This document shows positions 53,026 through 60,151 of a stretch of 64,000 nt of DNA, one piece after another. The first letter of the stretch is position 1, and every line of letters starts with the position of its first letter. The stretch is taken from contig JAGCGS010000013.1 of the NCBI GenBank assembly GCA_017649485.1, positions 62,001 through 126,000 on the forward strand, given 5' to 3'. Both the position numbers and the translations under genes were made by a program. The DNA comes from Bacteroidaceae bacterium (GTDB lineage: Bacteria > Bacteroidota > Bacteroidia > Bacteroidales > Bacteroidaceae). The notes under the pieces were generated by a model. The model worked only from the letters and a program-made list of their open reading frames with translations. It did no database searches and was not told the origin of the DNA.

Positions 53026-53076
53026 GTAAGCGAGAGCAGTCCTGAGCTTGCTCAAGGACTGCCGAGCGTGAGGGAT
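53026..53076 (+). repeat. GAGAGCA-type hairpin repeat at the C_GCAxxG gene end
   Basis: TAAGCGAGAGCAGTCC, stem CAGTCC-TGAGC / GCTCA-A-GGACTG, then GCCGAGCGTGAGGG. It overlaps the last codons of the C_GCAxxG_C_C gene. Confidence 0.65.
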
Positions 53077-53558
53077 TTTTCTAGTTTTAAAAAGTCGGCA
53101 AATATCCTTGCTGCACTTTCTACCTTTGCTGCACAAGGCCTCTTTTTGTAATACTCTGCCGTACGCTCAGACGCCACGTAACTACTCTTAGCTTTCTCAA
53201 ACCCTTTGAGACCCAGAATCTCAGCACAGATCAAGCTACCATTCTCCTGCTCCGACTTCGCCAGCAATTCCTGTACCACTTTATAACATGCCGACTTCCC
53301 CTCACGGTCATTACCTTCCGTCTGTCCACGGTCAAGTCCCACCAGCATGACGATGCCAGATACCGCCCCACACATCATCCTCAGTCTTCCGACACCACCA
53401 CCAAAACCGGCAGAAATCTTTTTAGCCATCACCTCATCCAGTCCGTATAAATCAGCAAAGGCTGCCACCACACTCTGGCAACATCCATATCCAGCCATAA
53501 AATTCTCCACCGCTCGGTTGACCCGTTCATCCAATTCCTTTTCACTTATCTCCTTCAT
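53052..53558 (-). CDS. C_GCAxxG_C_C family redox/metal protein
   Basis: 168 residues from the ATG at 53558. The family signature is seen in GYGCCQSVVAAFADLYGLD, then AGFGGGVGRLRMMCGAVSGIVMLVG, and Cys in SACYKVV, LICAEILG and RPCAAKV. These proteins are small, cysteine-rich and of uncertain function, probably binding a metal or redox cofactor. The ATG at 53570 is only 8 bases past the -7 box, so 53558 is preferred. The C-terminal SLTLGSP is encoded by the hairpin repeat at 53026-53076. Confidence 0.85.
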   Translation of the reverse strand: MKEISEKELDERVNRAVENFMAGYGCCQSVVAAFADLYGLDEVMAKKISAGFGGGVGRLRMMCGAVSGIVMLVGLDRGQTEGNDREGKSACYKVVQELLAKSEQENGSLICAEILGLKGFEKAKSSYVASERTAEYYKKRPCAAKVESAARIFADFLKLEKSLTLGSP

Positions 53559-53578
53559 AATCGTTCTCATATTTTGAA

Positions 53579-53610
53579 CAAAGATACTAACTTTCCCTTT
53601 CAGTGGCAAA
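53579..53610 (-). promoter_or_regulatory. Promoter of the C_GCAxxG gene
   Basis: TTTG at 53610-53607, 20-base spacer, TATCTTTG at 53586-53579. Confidence 0.7.
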
Positions 53611-53659
53611 ACATTCATTTTTTTCTCTGTTAATAGTTCTTAAATGAAGTGTGTAAGCG

Positions 53660-53690
53660 TTGAATATATCGGCTTTTCTTACTAATTTTG
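53660..53690 (+). promoter_or_regulatory. Promoter of the NifU-like/GGGtGRT operon
   Basis: TTG at 53660-53662, 20-base spacer, TAATTTTG at 53683-53690. It leaves an AU-rich leader of about 70 bases. Confidence 0.75.
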
Positions 53691-53764
53691 TAAATAGTTA
53701 AATTGATATATAGATTTAAACAACTATAGATTTGAAACAACTTTTTTAAAACTTAATATTAAGT

Positions 53765-54466
53765 ATGATTTATTCAACAGAAGTAAAAAACATGTGTAGC
53801 GTTACCAAAGGCGCATACCATGGACCTGCTCCAATTCCCGAAGAGGGCAAATGGATTCAGGCAAAAGAGATTAAAGACATTTCTGGTTACACTCATGGCG
53901 TTGGCTGGTGTGCACCTCAGCAGGGTGCTTGCAAGCTGAGTTTGAACGTGAAGGATGGTATTATTCAGGAAGCACTGGTGGAGACCATTGGTTGCACGGG
54001 TATGACTCACTCAGCAGCTATGGCAAGCGAGATCCTGCCTGGCAAGACCATCTTGGAAGCGTTGAACACCGACCTCGTATGCGATGCTATCAACACCGCA
54101 ATGCGTGAACTGTTCCTGCAGATTGTCTACGGTCGTACCCAGAGTGCCTTCTCTGAGGGTGGTCTGGCTATCGGTGCTGGTTTGGAAGACCTCGGTAAGG
54201 GTCTCCGTTCACAGACTGGTACACTCTACGGCACAGTTGCTAAGGGTGCTCGTTATCTGGAGCTGACCGAGGGTTACATCACCAAGCAATACCTCGATGA
54301 GAACAACGAGATTTGCGGTTACGAGTATGTACACCTTGGCAAGATGATGGAAGCCATCAAGGGCGGCATGGACGCTAATGAGGCTGTGAAGAAATTCACC
54401 GGTTCTTATGGTCGTACGACAGAGGAGCAGGGAGCAGTTAAGGCTATTGACCCACGTAAAGAATAA
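53765..54466 (+). CDS. NifU/IscU-like iron-sulfur scaffold protein
   Basis: 233 residues. Residues about 50-105 resemble the NifU/IscU fold: GACKLSLNVKDGIIQEALVE and TIGCTGMTHSAAMASEILPG place Cys56 and Cys77 at two of the three scaffold cysteines, but the third canonical Cys is not obvious. Further cysteines are C11, C49 and C106. A Gly-rich segment SEGGLAIGAGLEDLGKG and an acidic C-terminus follow. It is the first gene of a tight two-gene operon with a GGGtGRT protein. An Fe-S assembly or metal-cofactor role is inferred; the exact reaction is not known. Confidence 0.8.
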   Translation: MIYSTEVKNMCSVTKGAYHGPAPIPEEGKWIQAKEIKDISGYTHGVGWCAPQQGACKLSLNVKDGIIQEALVETIGCTGMTHSAAMASEILPGKTILEALNTDLVCDAINTAMRELFLQIVYGRTQSAFSEGGLAIGAGLEDLGKGLRSQTGTLYGTVAKGARYLELTEGYITKQYLDENNEICGYEYVHLGKMMEAIKGGMDANEAVKKFTGSYGRTTEEQGAVKAIDPRKE

Positions 54467-54471
54467 GGAGG
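54465..54471 (+). promoter_or_regulatory. Perfect Shine-Dalgarno site before the GGGtGRT gene
   Basis: AAGGAGG overlaps the preceding TAA stop codon and lies 7 bases before the ATG at 54479. Such a strong site is rare among the starts in this window. Confidence 0.8.
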
Positions 54472-54478
54472 AACGACG

Positions 54479-55495
54479 ATGATTAGAAAAGTACAGTTTG
54501 AGAGTCAGGAACGCCGTATCAACCAAGTTCTTGCAGCTCTGAAGGAGAATGGCATCAACAGTATTGAAGAGGCCAACGAGATTTGTGACAAGGCGGGTAT
54601 CGACCCTTATCTGATATGCGAGGAAACCCAGCGCATCTGCTTTGAGAATGCCAAGTGGGCATACGTTTGTGGTGCAGCCATTGCTATCAAGAAGGGCGTA
54701 AAGACAGCTGCTGACGCAGCCGAGGCTATCGGTATTGGTCTGCAGAGTTTCTGCATCCCTGGATCTGTTGCTGACGACCGCAAGGTTGGTATAGGTCATG
54801 GTAACCTGGCAGCCCGTCTGCTCCGTGAGGAGACCGAGTGCTTCGCTTTCCTGGCAGGCCATGAGTCATTCGCTGCAGCTGAGGGTGCTATCAAGATTGC
54901 TGAGATGGCTAACAAGGTACGCCAAAAACCATTGCGCGTTATCCTGAACGGTCTTGGCAAGGATGCAGCTCAGATTATCAGCCGCATCAACGGTTTCACC
55001 TATGTACAGACTCAGTTCGACTACTTCACTTCAGAGTTGAAGATTGTGCGTGAGGTACCTTACGGCAACAATCCTAACCGTCTGAAGGTTAAGTGCTATG
55101 GAGCTGACGATGTTCGTGAGGGTGTTGCTATCCTGTGGCATGAGAATGTTGACGTGTCTATCACTGGTAACTCAACCAACCCAACCCGCTTCCAGCACCC
55201 AGTAGCTGGTACTTACAAGAAAGAGCGCGTATTAGCAGGCAAGCCATACTTCTCAGTAGCATCTGGTGGTGGTACGGGCCGTACCCTGCATCCAGACAAC
55301 ATGGCTGCTGGTCCTGCATCTTACGGTATGACTGACACCTTGGGTCGTATGCACTCAGACGCTCAGTTCGCTGGTTCTTCATCAGTACCTGCACACGTAG
55401 AGATGATGGGTTACCTGGGTATTGGTAACAACCCAATGGTAGGTGCTACCGTAGCTATTGCTGTAGCCATCGACCTCGCCATCAACAAGAAATAG
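54479..55495 (+). CDS. GGGtGRT family protein
   Basis: 338 residues matching the GGGtGRT family, named for the motif GGGTGRT found here at 263-269 (VASGGGTGRTLHPDNMAAGP). The N-terminal third has spaced cysteines C36, C47, C54 and C64, compatible with a metal or Fe-S site, and the middle has the conserved LAGHESFAAAEGAIKIAEMANK. No catalytic function is known. The family typically pairs with NifU-like proteins, as here with a 12-base gap, suggesting a shared complex. It ends before a terminator and has no downstream partner. Confidence 0.85.
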   Translation: MIRKVQFESQERRINQVLAALKENGINSIEEANEICDKAGIDPYLICEETQRICFENAKWAYVCGAAIAIKKGVKTAADAAEAIGIGLQSFCIPGSVADDRKVGIGHGNLAARLLREETECFAFLAGHESFAAAEGAIKIAEMANKVRQKPLRVILNGLGKDAAQIISRINGFTYVQTQFDYFTSELKIVREVPYGNNPNRLKVKCYGADDVREGVAILWHENVDVSITGNSTNPTRFQHPVAGTYKKERVLAGKPYFSVASGGGTGRTLHPDNMAAGPASYGMTDTLGRMHSDAQFAGSSSVPAHVEMMGYLGIGNNPMVGATVAIAVAIDLAINKK

Positions 55496-55518
55496 TCTTT
55501 ATTTCTTAACAAAAACGG

Positions 55519-55545
55519 ATAAGGCTGCGAAAATCGCAGCCTTAT
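55519..55545 (+). terminator. Terminator of the NifU-like/GGGtGRT operon
   Basis: A 12-base-pair stem ATAAGGCTGCGA / TCGCAGCCTTAT with an AAA loop, 23 bases after the stop. It shares the stem core GGCTGCGA/TCGCAGCC with the tricorn-gene terminator. Confidence 0.75.
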
Positions 55546-55587
55546 TCATTTAACTTTTCTCTCTCGTTAAAACTTTGTATCACAAAT

Positions 55588-56256
55588 ATGATTCAAAAAG
55601 AAATACATAGTTGCCCAGAACTGATGGAGTATATCCAGGAGGTGGGTTTTCTGCCTTTGTTGGAAAGTGGCATCGCGTGGTTTTCTGCTATGGATGTCGT
55701 CGATGAAGACAACCGCTATGTGGTGTTCCCCGATGGTGGCTGGGATTGGCCTTTGTGGAAGTGGAAAGGTCCTATCGTACAGGAAGGCATCTGCGTGTAT
55801 GGCAAGTTCTTTGCTGGCAAGGCTGGGTTTATCAGTCGCGAGTGGTGGCCAGACTTCTGCAACTACCGTCGCAGTAAACACCCCGTTCCAGCAGAGGGCA
55901 GCATCGAGGAAACAATACTGGTGACACTTCAGGAGTATGGCAGTCAGATCACGCGTGAACTGCGAGCTGCCTGTGGCTTTACCGGGCCAAAGATGCGAAG
56001 CAAGTTCGATGGCTATATCACCCGTTTGCAAATGGCATGTCGCATCGTCACAGAGGATTTCGTCTATCCCCGTGACAAGCACAACAACGAGTACGGTTGG
56101 GGCTGGGCGTTACTCACCACACCTGAGCAACTATTAGGCAGAGACAGCTTCAAATGCCCGCATACACCAGAGGACTCCTACCAGCGTCTGCTGGCACATT
56201 TCCACACCATCCTGCCCAATGCCACGAACAAACAGATAGAAAATTTAATTGGTTAA
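55588..56256 (+). CDS. AlkZ-related winged-helix protein
   Basis: 222 residues resembling the AlkZ-related family: SGIAWFSAMDVVDEDNRYVVFPDGG, YGKFFAGKAGFISREWWPDFCNYRR, then a winged-helix-like segment TLQEYGSQITRELRAACGF and GWGWALLTTPEQLLGR. AlkZ proteins are DNA glycosylases that unhook interstrand crosslinks, but this short relative lacks the full glycosylase body, so activity is not assured. It is transcribed alone, convergent with the zeta-like gene 18 bases away. Confidence 0.75.
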   Translation: MIQKEIHSCPELMEYIQEVGFLPLLESGIAWFSAMDVVDEDNRYVVFPDGGWDWPLWKWKGPIVQEGICVYGKFFAGKAGFISREWWPDFCNYRRSKHPVPAEGSIEETILVTLQEYGSQITRELRAACGFTGPKMRSKFDGYITRLQMACRIVTEDFVYPRDKHNNEYGWGWALLTTPEQLLGRDSFKCPHTPEDSYQRLLAHFHTILPNATNKQIENLIG

Positions 56257-56274
56257 AGAATAAAAGTTTAATGA

Positions 56275-56868
56275 TTACTTCAACAGCATACCAGCCCACT
56301 CTGGGATATCTTCAACATATTGTTTAAAGAGCTTACCATTTGCGGTACGGTATAGCAGACGGGGAAGCTGATTGTCAACAGAGTTGTCATAGACGTAAGC
56401 ACGATCTACGAAAGAAATAGCTTTTGCAGCATTTAAAAGAGACTTGTAATAGCGGGAAATGATTTTCGAGATAGGAACTTCATGACCACCATTCAAATAT
56501 CGTTGAGTAATACGGGAAACATTAATGGATGGGTTCCCTGTACAAACGTAGAAAAAACGAATGAAAAAGCCTGAATCCTTGGCCTTTTGCAAGAAATCTA
56601 CTTTTTCCTGTGACGAGAAAACGGTCTCAAAAACGAAGTTCTTACCCTTTTCCAAACAATCATAGCGAAGTTTTGTTGCGTGTTCAGCAGCTTTCAGTAC
56701 AGCATCAGGAGAATTCCAGTCGCCAAATACATCTTGAGCAATGTTATCTGGATTAATATACAGACTATCAGCCGCCCACTCGTTATTAAGCAGTTGAATG
56801 GTAGTTGTTGTCTTACCCGAACCATTTGGCCCTGCAACAACACAAAGAGTAGGTTTAATGTCTATCAT
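56275..56868 (-). CDS. Zeta-toxin-like P-loop kinase
   Basis: 197 residues. The P-loop AGPNGSGKTTT is at about 12-22, then INPDNIAQDVFG and LEKGKNFVFETVFSSQEK, the layout of zeta-type/UDP-GlcNAc kinase-like proteins that may phosphorylate sugar nucleotides of the cell wall. Positive residues RITQRYLNGGHEVP follow, as in zeta ATP-binding lids. It starts 3 bases after a small 61-residue gene, an arrangement like antitoxin-toxin. Whether this chromosomal copy is toxic cannot be said from sequence. Confidence 0.8.
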   Translation of the reverse strand: MIDIKPTLCVVAGPNGSGKTTTTIQLLNNEWAADSLYINPDNIAQDVFGDWNSPDAVLKAAEHATKLRYDCLEKGKNFVFETVFSSQEKVDFLQKAKDSGFFIRFFYVCTGNPSINVSRITQRYLNGGHEVPISKIISRYYKSLLNAAKAISFVDRAYVYDNSVDNQLPRLLYRTANGKLFKQYVEDIPEWAGMLLK

Positions 56869-56871
56869 AGG

Positions 56872-57057
56872 TTAAATCCTTTTTCTCCATGCTTCAATCT
56901 GGTTAGCAACGGTTTGCAGGCGGCGCAGTTTCTCTGCCTCAGCCTTGGCACTCGACTCTCTTGCAGCCTTAGCCACATCCTCCATCAGTTCCTGCAGCAT
57001 CTCGTCTGTAGGTTCCTCCATGGAAGTCAGTCTATATTTCTTATTTACCTCTGTCAT
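56872..57057 (-). CDS. Small acidic helical protein, candidate antitoxin
   Basis: 61 residues, mostly helical: YRLTSMEEPTDEMLQELMEDV then AKAEAEKLRRLQTVANQI. There is no DNA-binding domain, so it would act by protein contact like epsilon-type antitoxins if it neutralises the downstream zeta-like kinase. The gap of 3 bases and shared promoter (-7 box TATATTTG at 57153-57146) support an operon. No firm family. Confidence 0.65.
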   Translation of the reverse strand: MTEVNKKYRLTSMEEPTDEMLQELMEDVAKAARESSAKAEAEKLRRLQTVANQIEAWRKRI

Positions 57058-57145
57058 TAATATATCTGATATTAAGTTTCACCACTGCCAAAGTCAGTAC
57101 AATAAAGCTGCGAGCAACAGACAGAATTCACTGACGTTTCGACTG

Positions 57146-57153
57146 CAAATATA
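57146..57153 (-). promoter_or_regulatory. -7 box of the zeta-like two-gene unit
   Basis: TATATTTG on the minus strand gives a leader of about 80 bases before the small gene. No -33 is evident. Confidence 0.45.
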
Positions 57154-57202
57154 GTAATTATTTCCATAATTTGACTCAGAAGACATTATTTCAAATACAT
57201 TA

Positions 57203-58384
57203 TCACCCTTCAGCTCCCTTCCTTCGTATAACAAGGCGGATTGCCTCAGGATGCTCTGTGGCAAACTCTGCTGCATCAGAAACCACACAGGCAAGATAGC
57301 CACCTCCACCTGCACCTGACATTTTCCAAGCCATAACACCAGGCATGGCGGCATATTTATCTATATACTCCTGCACACCAGGTTGCATCATGGCTGGAAA
57401 CAGTGCCACTTGCGCCTCAAAAGATGCCAGATATGCCTTTGCAAAGCCATCCAGATCACAATCCATAATTGCATCCCAACATGCTGATGCCGCTTTTGTC
57501 AACGCCAGAACCTTCGGTTCAGTGATATCCTTTCCTTCCACCACAGAACACCCAGGTCTGCGAGGAAACATCGGAATCATGCACAAATGATTCTCCAGCC
57601 AAGACAGCACCTCCTCATCATAGCAAGTCTCAATCTTTTCCGGCCAGAAACGGTTATTGTAATAATGCCTGCAAAGTCCTGGAATGCAGATGCCTATGCT
57701 ATCCTGAGCTCCCGATATGATGCCATCCGACCGCTCTGGGTCATTCTCAAAGCAAAACACCAGCTTGGCTAACATTTCAGGATCCATATTGGGCAGCTGA
57801 TACGGCCAAATCTTCTTAATCATATTACGTGTACTGGTACTCAAACCACAGCGGTCACGCACTTCGAAGGTCGGTTCCAAAGAGATTGTTATCGCCCATC
57901 CTGGAGCATAGCAATTCACGTATGGCTGATCAATCCACGTTCCTGCCAAGTCCAGTCGTGTGGGAATCATACACAGGTTTTTCTTCAGAGAAGTTGACGA
58001 ACGCGCCTCCAGTCCTTCATGCGGTTCCCGAGCCAGTACCACATACTCAATTCCCCGTTCCGCACAAAACCGCTCTTTCTCTTCATTCGCCCCATCCTCA
58101 TTCACCACCAGGATATCTGGTTTCAATGCCTCCACTGTAGGAATAAAATCCATGATGCCTTTACCTGCATTGATAAACGCATCCTTCACATACCGGATAC
58201 TCTTCACCATGAACAACCGTTCCTGCTCGTTATACACCGTCTTGTGATGCTTATACCCCAAGATAGTCTCATCGGAGCCTATCCCCACATATAGATCGCC
58301 ATACTGCGAAGCTTGACGGAAGAACTCCACATGCCCACTGTGCAGCAGGTCATAACAGCCACTTACGAAGACCTTCTTAGCCAT
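57203..58384 (-). CDS. Nucleotidyltransferase-GHMP kinase fusion
   Basis: 393 residues from the ATG at 58384. The N-terminal third is a cytidylyltransferase-like domain (VFVSGCYDLLHSGHVEFFRQ with the HxGH motif at 16-19, and RSSTSLKK). From about 140 a GHMP kinase follows: TRLDLAGTWIDQP, an unusual central loop SDGIISGAQDSIGICIPG in place of a plain PxxxGLGSSS, and the C-terminal MSGAGGGGYLACV. Such fusions activate a sugar by phosphorylation and nucleotidylation in one chain. It is the last gene of the mutarotase-FucP operon; a sugar 1-phosphate or nucleotide-sugar salvage role is inferred. Confidence 0.85.
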   Translation of the reverse strand: MAKKVFVSGCYDLLHSGHVEFFRQASQYGDLYVGIGSDETILGYKHHKTVYNEQERLFMVKSIRYVKDAFINAGKGIMDFIPTVEALKPDILVVNEDGANEEKERFCAERGIEYVVLAREPHEGLEARSSTSLKKNLCMIPTRLDLAGTWIDQPYVNCYAPGWAITISLEPTFEVRDRCGLSTSTRNMIKKIWPYQLPNMDPEMLAKLVFCFENDPERSDGIISGAQDSIGICIPGLCRHYYNNRFWPEKIETCYDEEVLSWLENHLCMIPMFPRRPGCSVVEGKDITEPKVLALTKAASACWDAIMDCDLDGFAKAYLASFEAQVALFPAMMQPGVQEYIDKYAAMPGVMAWKMSGAGGGGYLACVVSDAAEFATEHPEAIRLVIRRKGAEG

Positions 58385-58395
58385 ATTCTTAATCG

Positions 58396-58437
58396 TCAAT
58401 CGTCAATTATCAATCGTCAATCGTCAATCGTCAATCT
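58396..58437 (-). repeat. NNATTGA heptamer array at the fucP stop
   Basis: Six minus-strand heptamers (CGATTGA or TAATTGA types). The array encodes the last residues LTIDD of the FucP-type protein and supplies its TGA stop at 58419-58417. It fills the gap to the kinase gene. Confidence 0.85.
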
Positions 58438-59712
58438 CTTACACTTAAGTCCATAACACAACACCACCACAAAGCAAAGCAGCGGAACAATAAACGAAAA
58501 TTCCACATAGCCACCGTCTATGATCAACGCCTGCACTGGTGGTAGCAACGAGCCACCCAAGATAGCCATAATCAATCCCGCAGAACCTATCTCCGCATCA
58601 GGTCCTACATCTTTCAGTGCCAACCCATAGATTGTCGGGAACATCAGACTCATGCAAATCGATACCGCCACCAGACTGTACACGCCCACTCTACCCCCGA
58701 CAATCACCACCACGAAAGACAATACAATCGCAGCTGCAGCAAAAACCGACAGCAGAACAGCAGGTCTGAAGAACCTCATCAATGCAGTACAAACAAAGCG
58801 TGAGCAGCAGAACAGAGCCATCGCAACAATATTCAGTCGCTGACTCATTATCTCTGCCGACTGTTCATCCACACCTTCGCCCATAAACACATGCGTTCCA
58901 TATTGAATAATGAACGTCCAGCAAGTAATCTGTGCACCTATATAAAAGAACTGAGCCACCACACCGTCACGGTAAGTCTTATTGCCAAACAGACGCTTCA
59001 GTGTCGGACCAAAAGCCAACGACATACCATCTGTTTTTATTTTGCGGACAGGTATCTTCGTCAACAGAATCAGAACAAACACAATCGCCAGCAAGATACC
59101 GATGGCAGCATACGGTTTCACCACCACACTCAAATCGGCAGCCTTCAAAGCCTCAAACGACGCATCATCCAACAGCGCCCTCTCAGCGGTAGAAAGCGGA
59201 TTCATACGAGCTTGAATGAAATACATCGCCACAAACATACCGCACAATGAACCCATAGGATTGAACGACTGTGCCAGGTTCAATCGCCTGGTTGCTGTCT
59301 CCGCCTCGCCCATCGAAAGGATGAAAGGATTGGCACTCGTCTCAAGGAAACTCAAGCCACAAGTAAGGATAAAATAAGCCACTAAGAAAGGATAGTAATT
59401 GCCAATGCTCGCTGCAGGTATAAACATCAAAGCCCCAACCGCATACAGTCCCAGTCCCATCAAGATACCAGCCTTATAGCTAAAGCGTTTGATAAACAAT
59501 GCAGCGGGCAGAGCCATGCAGAAATACCCTCCATAGAACGCCACCTGCACCAACGAGCCTTCCGTCACACTCATGCGGAATATCTTGCTGAAACCCTTCA
59601 CCATCGGGTTCGTAATGTCATTCGCAAAACCCCAAAGTGCGAAACAAGAAGTAATCAGGATGAACGGCAACAAGTAATTTATACCATCTTTCGTATTGAT
59701 TAAACTCTTCAT
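58417..59712 (-). CDS. fucP: FucP-type MFS sugar/H+ symporter
   Basis: 431 residues with 12 helices. It matches L-fucose permeases: FILITSCFALWGFANDITNPMV with the key Trp/Asn/Asp residues, VQVAFYGGYFCMALPAALF, FLETSANPFILSMGEAETATRRLNLAQSFNPMGS, and a C-terminal GLIMAILGGSLLPPVQALI. The C-terminal RLTIDD is encoded by heptamer DNA and replaces the natural end. Located between a mutarotase and a nucleotidyltransferase-GHMP kinase, it probably imports fucose or a related deoxysugar. Confidence 0.92.
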   Translation of the reverse strand: MKSLINTKDGINYLLPFILITSCFALWGFANDITNPMVKGFSKIFRMSVTEGSLVQVAFYGGYFCMALPAALFIKRFSYKAGILMGLGLYAVGALMFIPAASIGNYYPFLVAYFILTCGLSFLETSANPFILSMGEAETATRRLNLAQSFNPMGSLCGMFVAMYFIQARMNPLSTAERALLDDASFEALKAADLSVVVKPYAAIGILLAIVFVLILLTKIPVRKIKTDGMSLAFGPTLKRLFGNKTYRDGVVAQFFYIGAQITCWTFIIQYGTHVFMGEGVDEQSAEIMSQRLNIVAMALFCCSRFVCTALMRFFRPAVLLSVFAAAAIVLSFVVVIVGGRVGVYSLVAVSICMSLMFPTIYGLALKDVGPDAEIGSAGLIMAILGGSLLPPVQALIIDGGYVEFSFIVPLLCFVVVLCYGLKCKRLTIDD

Positions 59713-59738
59713 CTTATAACAACCAGTTACGTCCCTTA

Positions 59739-60077
59739 CTATTCTTGAGAAGAATCAAAAATCTTCTCCATCAATTGCCATTTCTCATCACTCCGAGCGT
59801 CAGCAGCACAGCCCTGGAACTGACTCACATAAGCCTCCCACTCCGCCTGTTTAGGTAAAGTCGCCAATCGGGCCATGTCACGTTCAAAGTCAAAATCATC
59901 CACAGTATCCATAATCATAAACAGACTACGGTCATGACGGAATATCTGCATATGAAGGATACCCACCTCCTGCTGACCTTGTATAACCTCAGGCCACACA
60001 TGAGCGTGAGCTTCAACATACTTCTGGATCATACCCTCATCATCCACAAGCTTCAATGTCTGACAAAACCTTTTCAT
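59739..60077 (-). CDS. L-rhamnose/L-fucose mutarotase-like protein
   Basis: 112 residues of the RhaM/DUF718 mutarotase family: MKRFCQTLKLVDDEGMIQKYVEAHAHVWPEV with the active His in AHAHVWPEV, and the central LHMQIFRHDRSLFMIMDT. Converts anomers of a 6-deoxysugar so that it can be taken further. The ATG lies only 8 bases past the -7 box (60093-60086), so the mRNA may be almost leaderless. First gene of the operon. Confidence 0.9.
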   Translation of the reverse strand: MKRFCQTLKLVDDEGMIQKYVEAHAHVWPEVIQGQQEVGILHMQIFRHDRSLFMIMDTVDDFDFERDMARLATLPKQAEWEAYVSQFQGCAADARSDEKWQLMEKIFDSSQE

Positions 60078-60085
60078 ATTGACCG

Positions 60086-60116
60086 CAAATTTACGTTATT
60101 TATCCAAATAATACAA
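60086..60116 (-). promoter_or_regulatory. Promoter of the deoxysugar operon
   Basis: TTG at 60116-60114, 20-base spacer, TAAATTTG at 60093-60086. The near-leaderless start is unusual in the window. Confidence 0.65.
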
Positions 60117-60151
60117 AAAAACAGGGAATATTCCTATTGATTGTTTTTAGG

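Noticed and set aside
54209..54862. 217-residue ORF antisense to the NifU-like/GGGtGRT genes
   Set aside because: Overlaps two conserved genes and matches no family.
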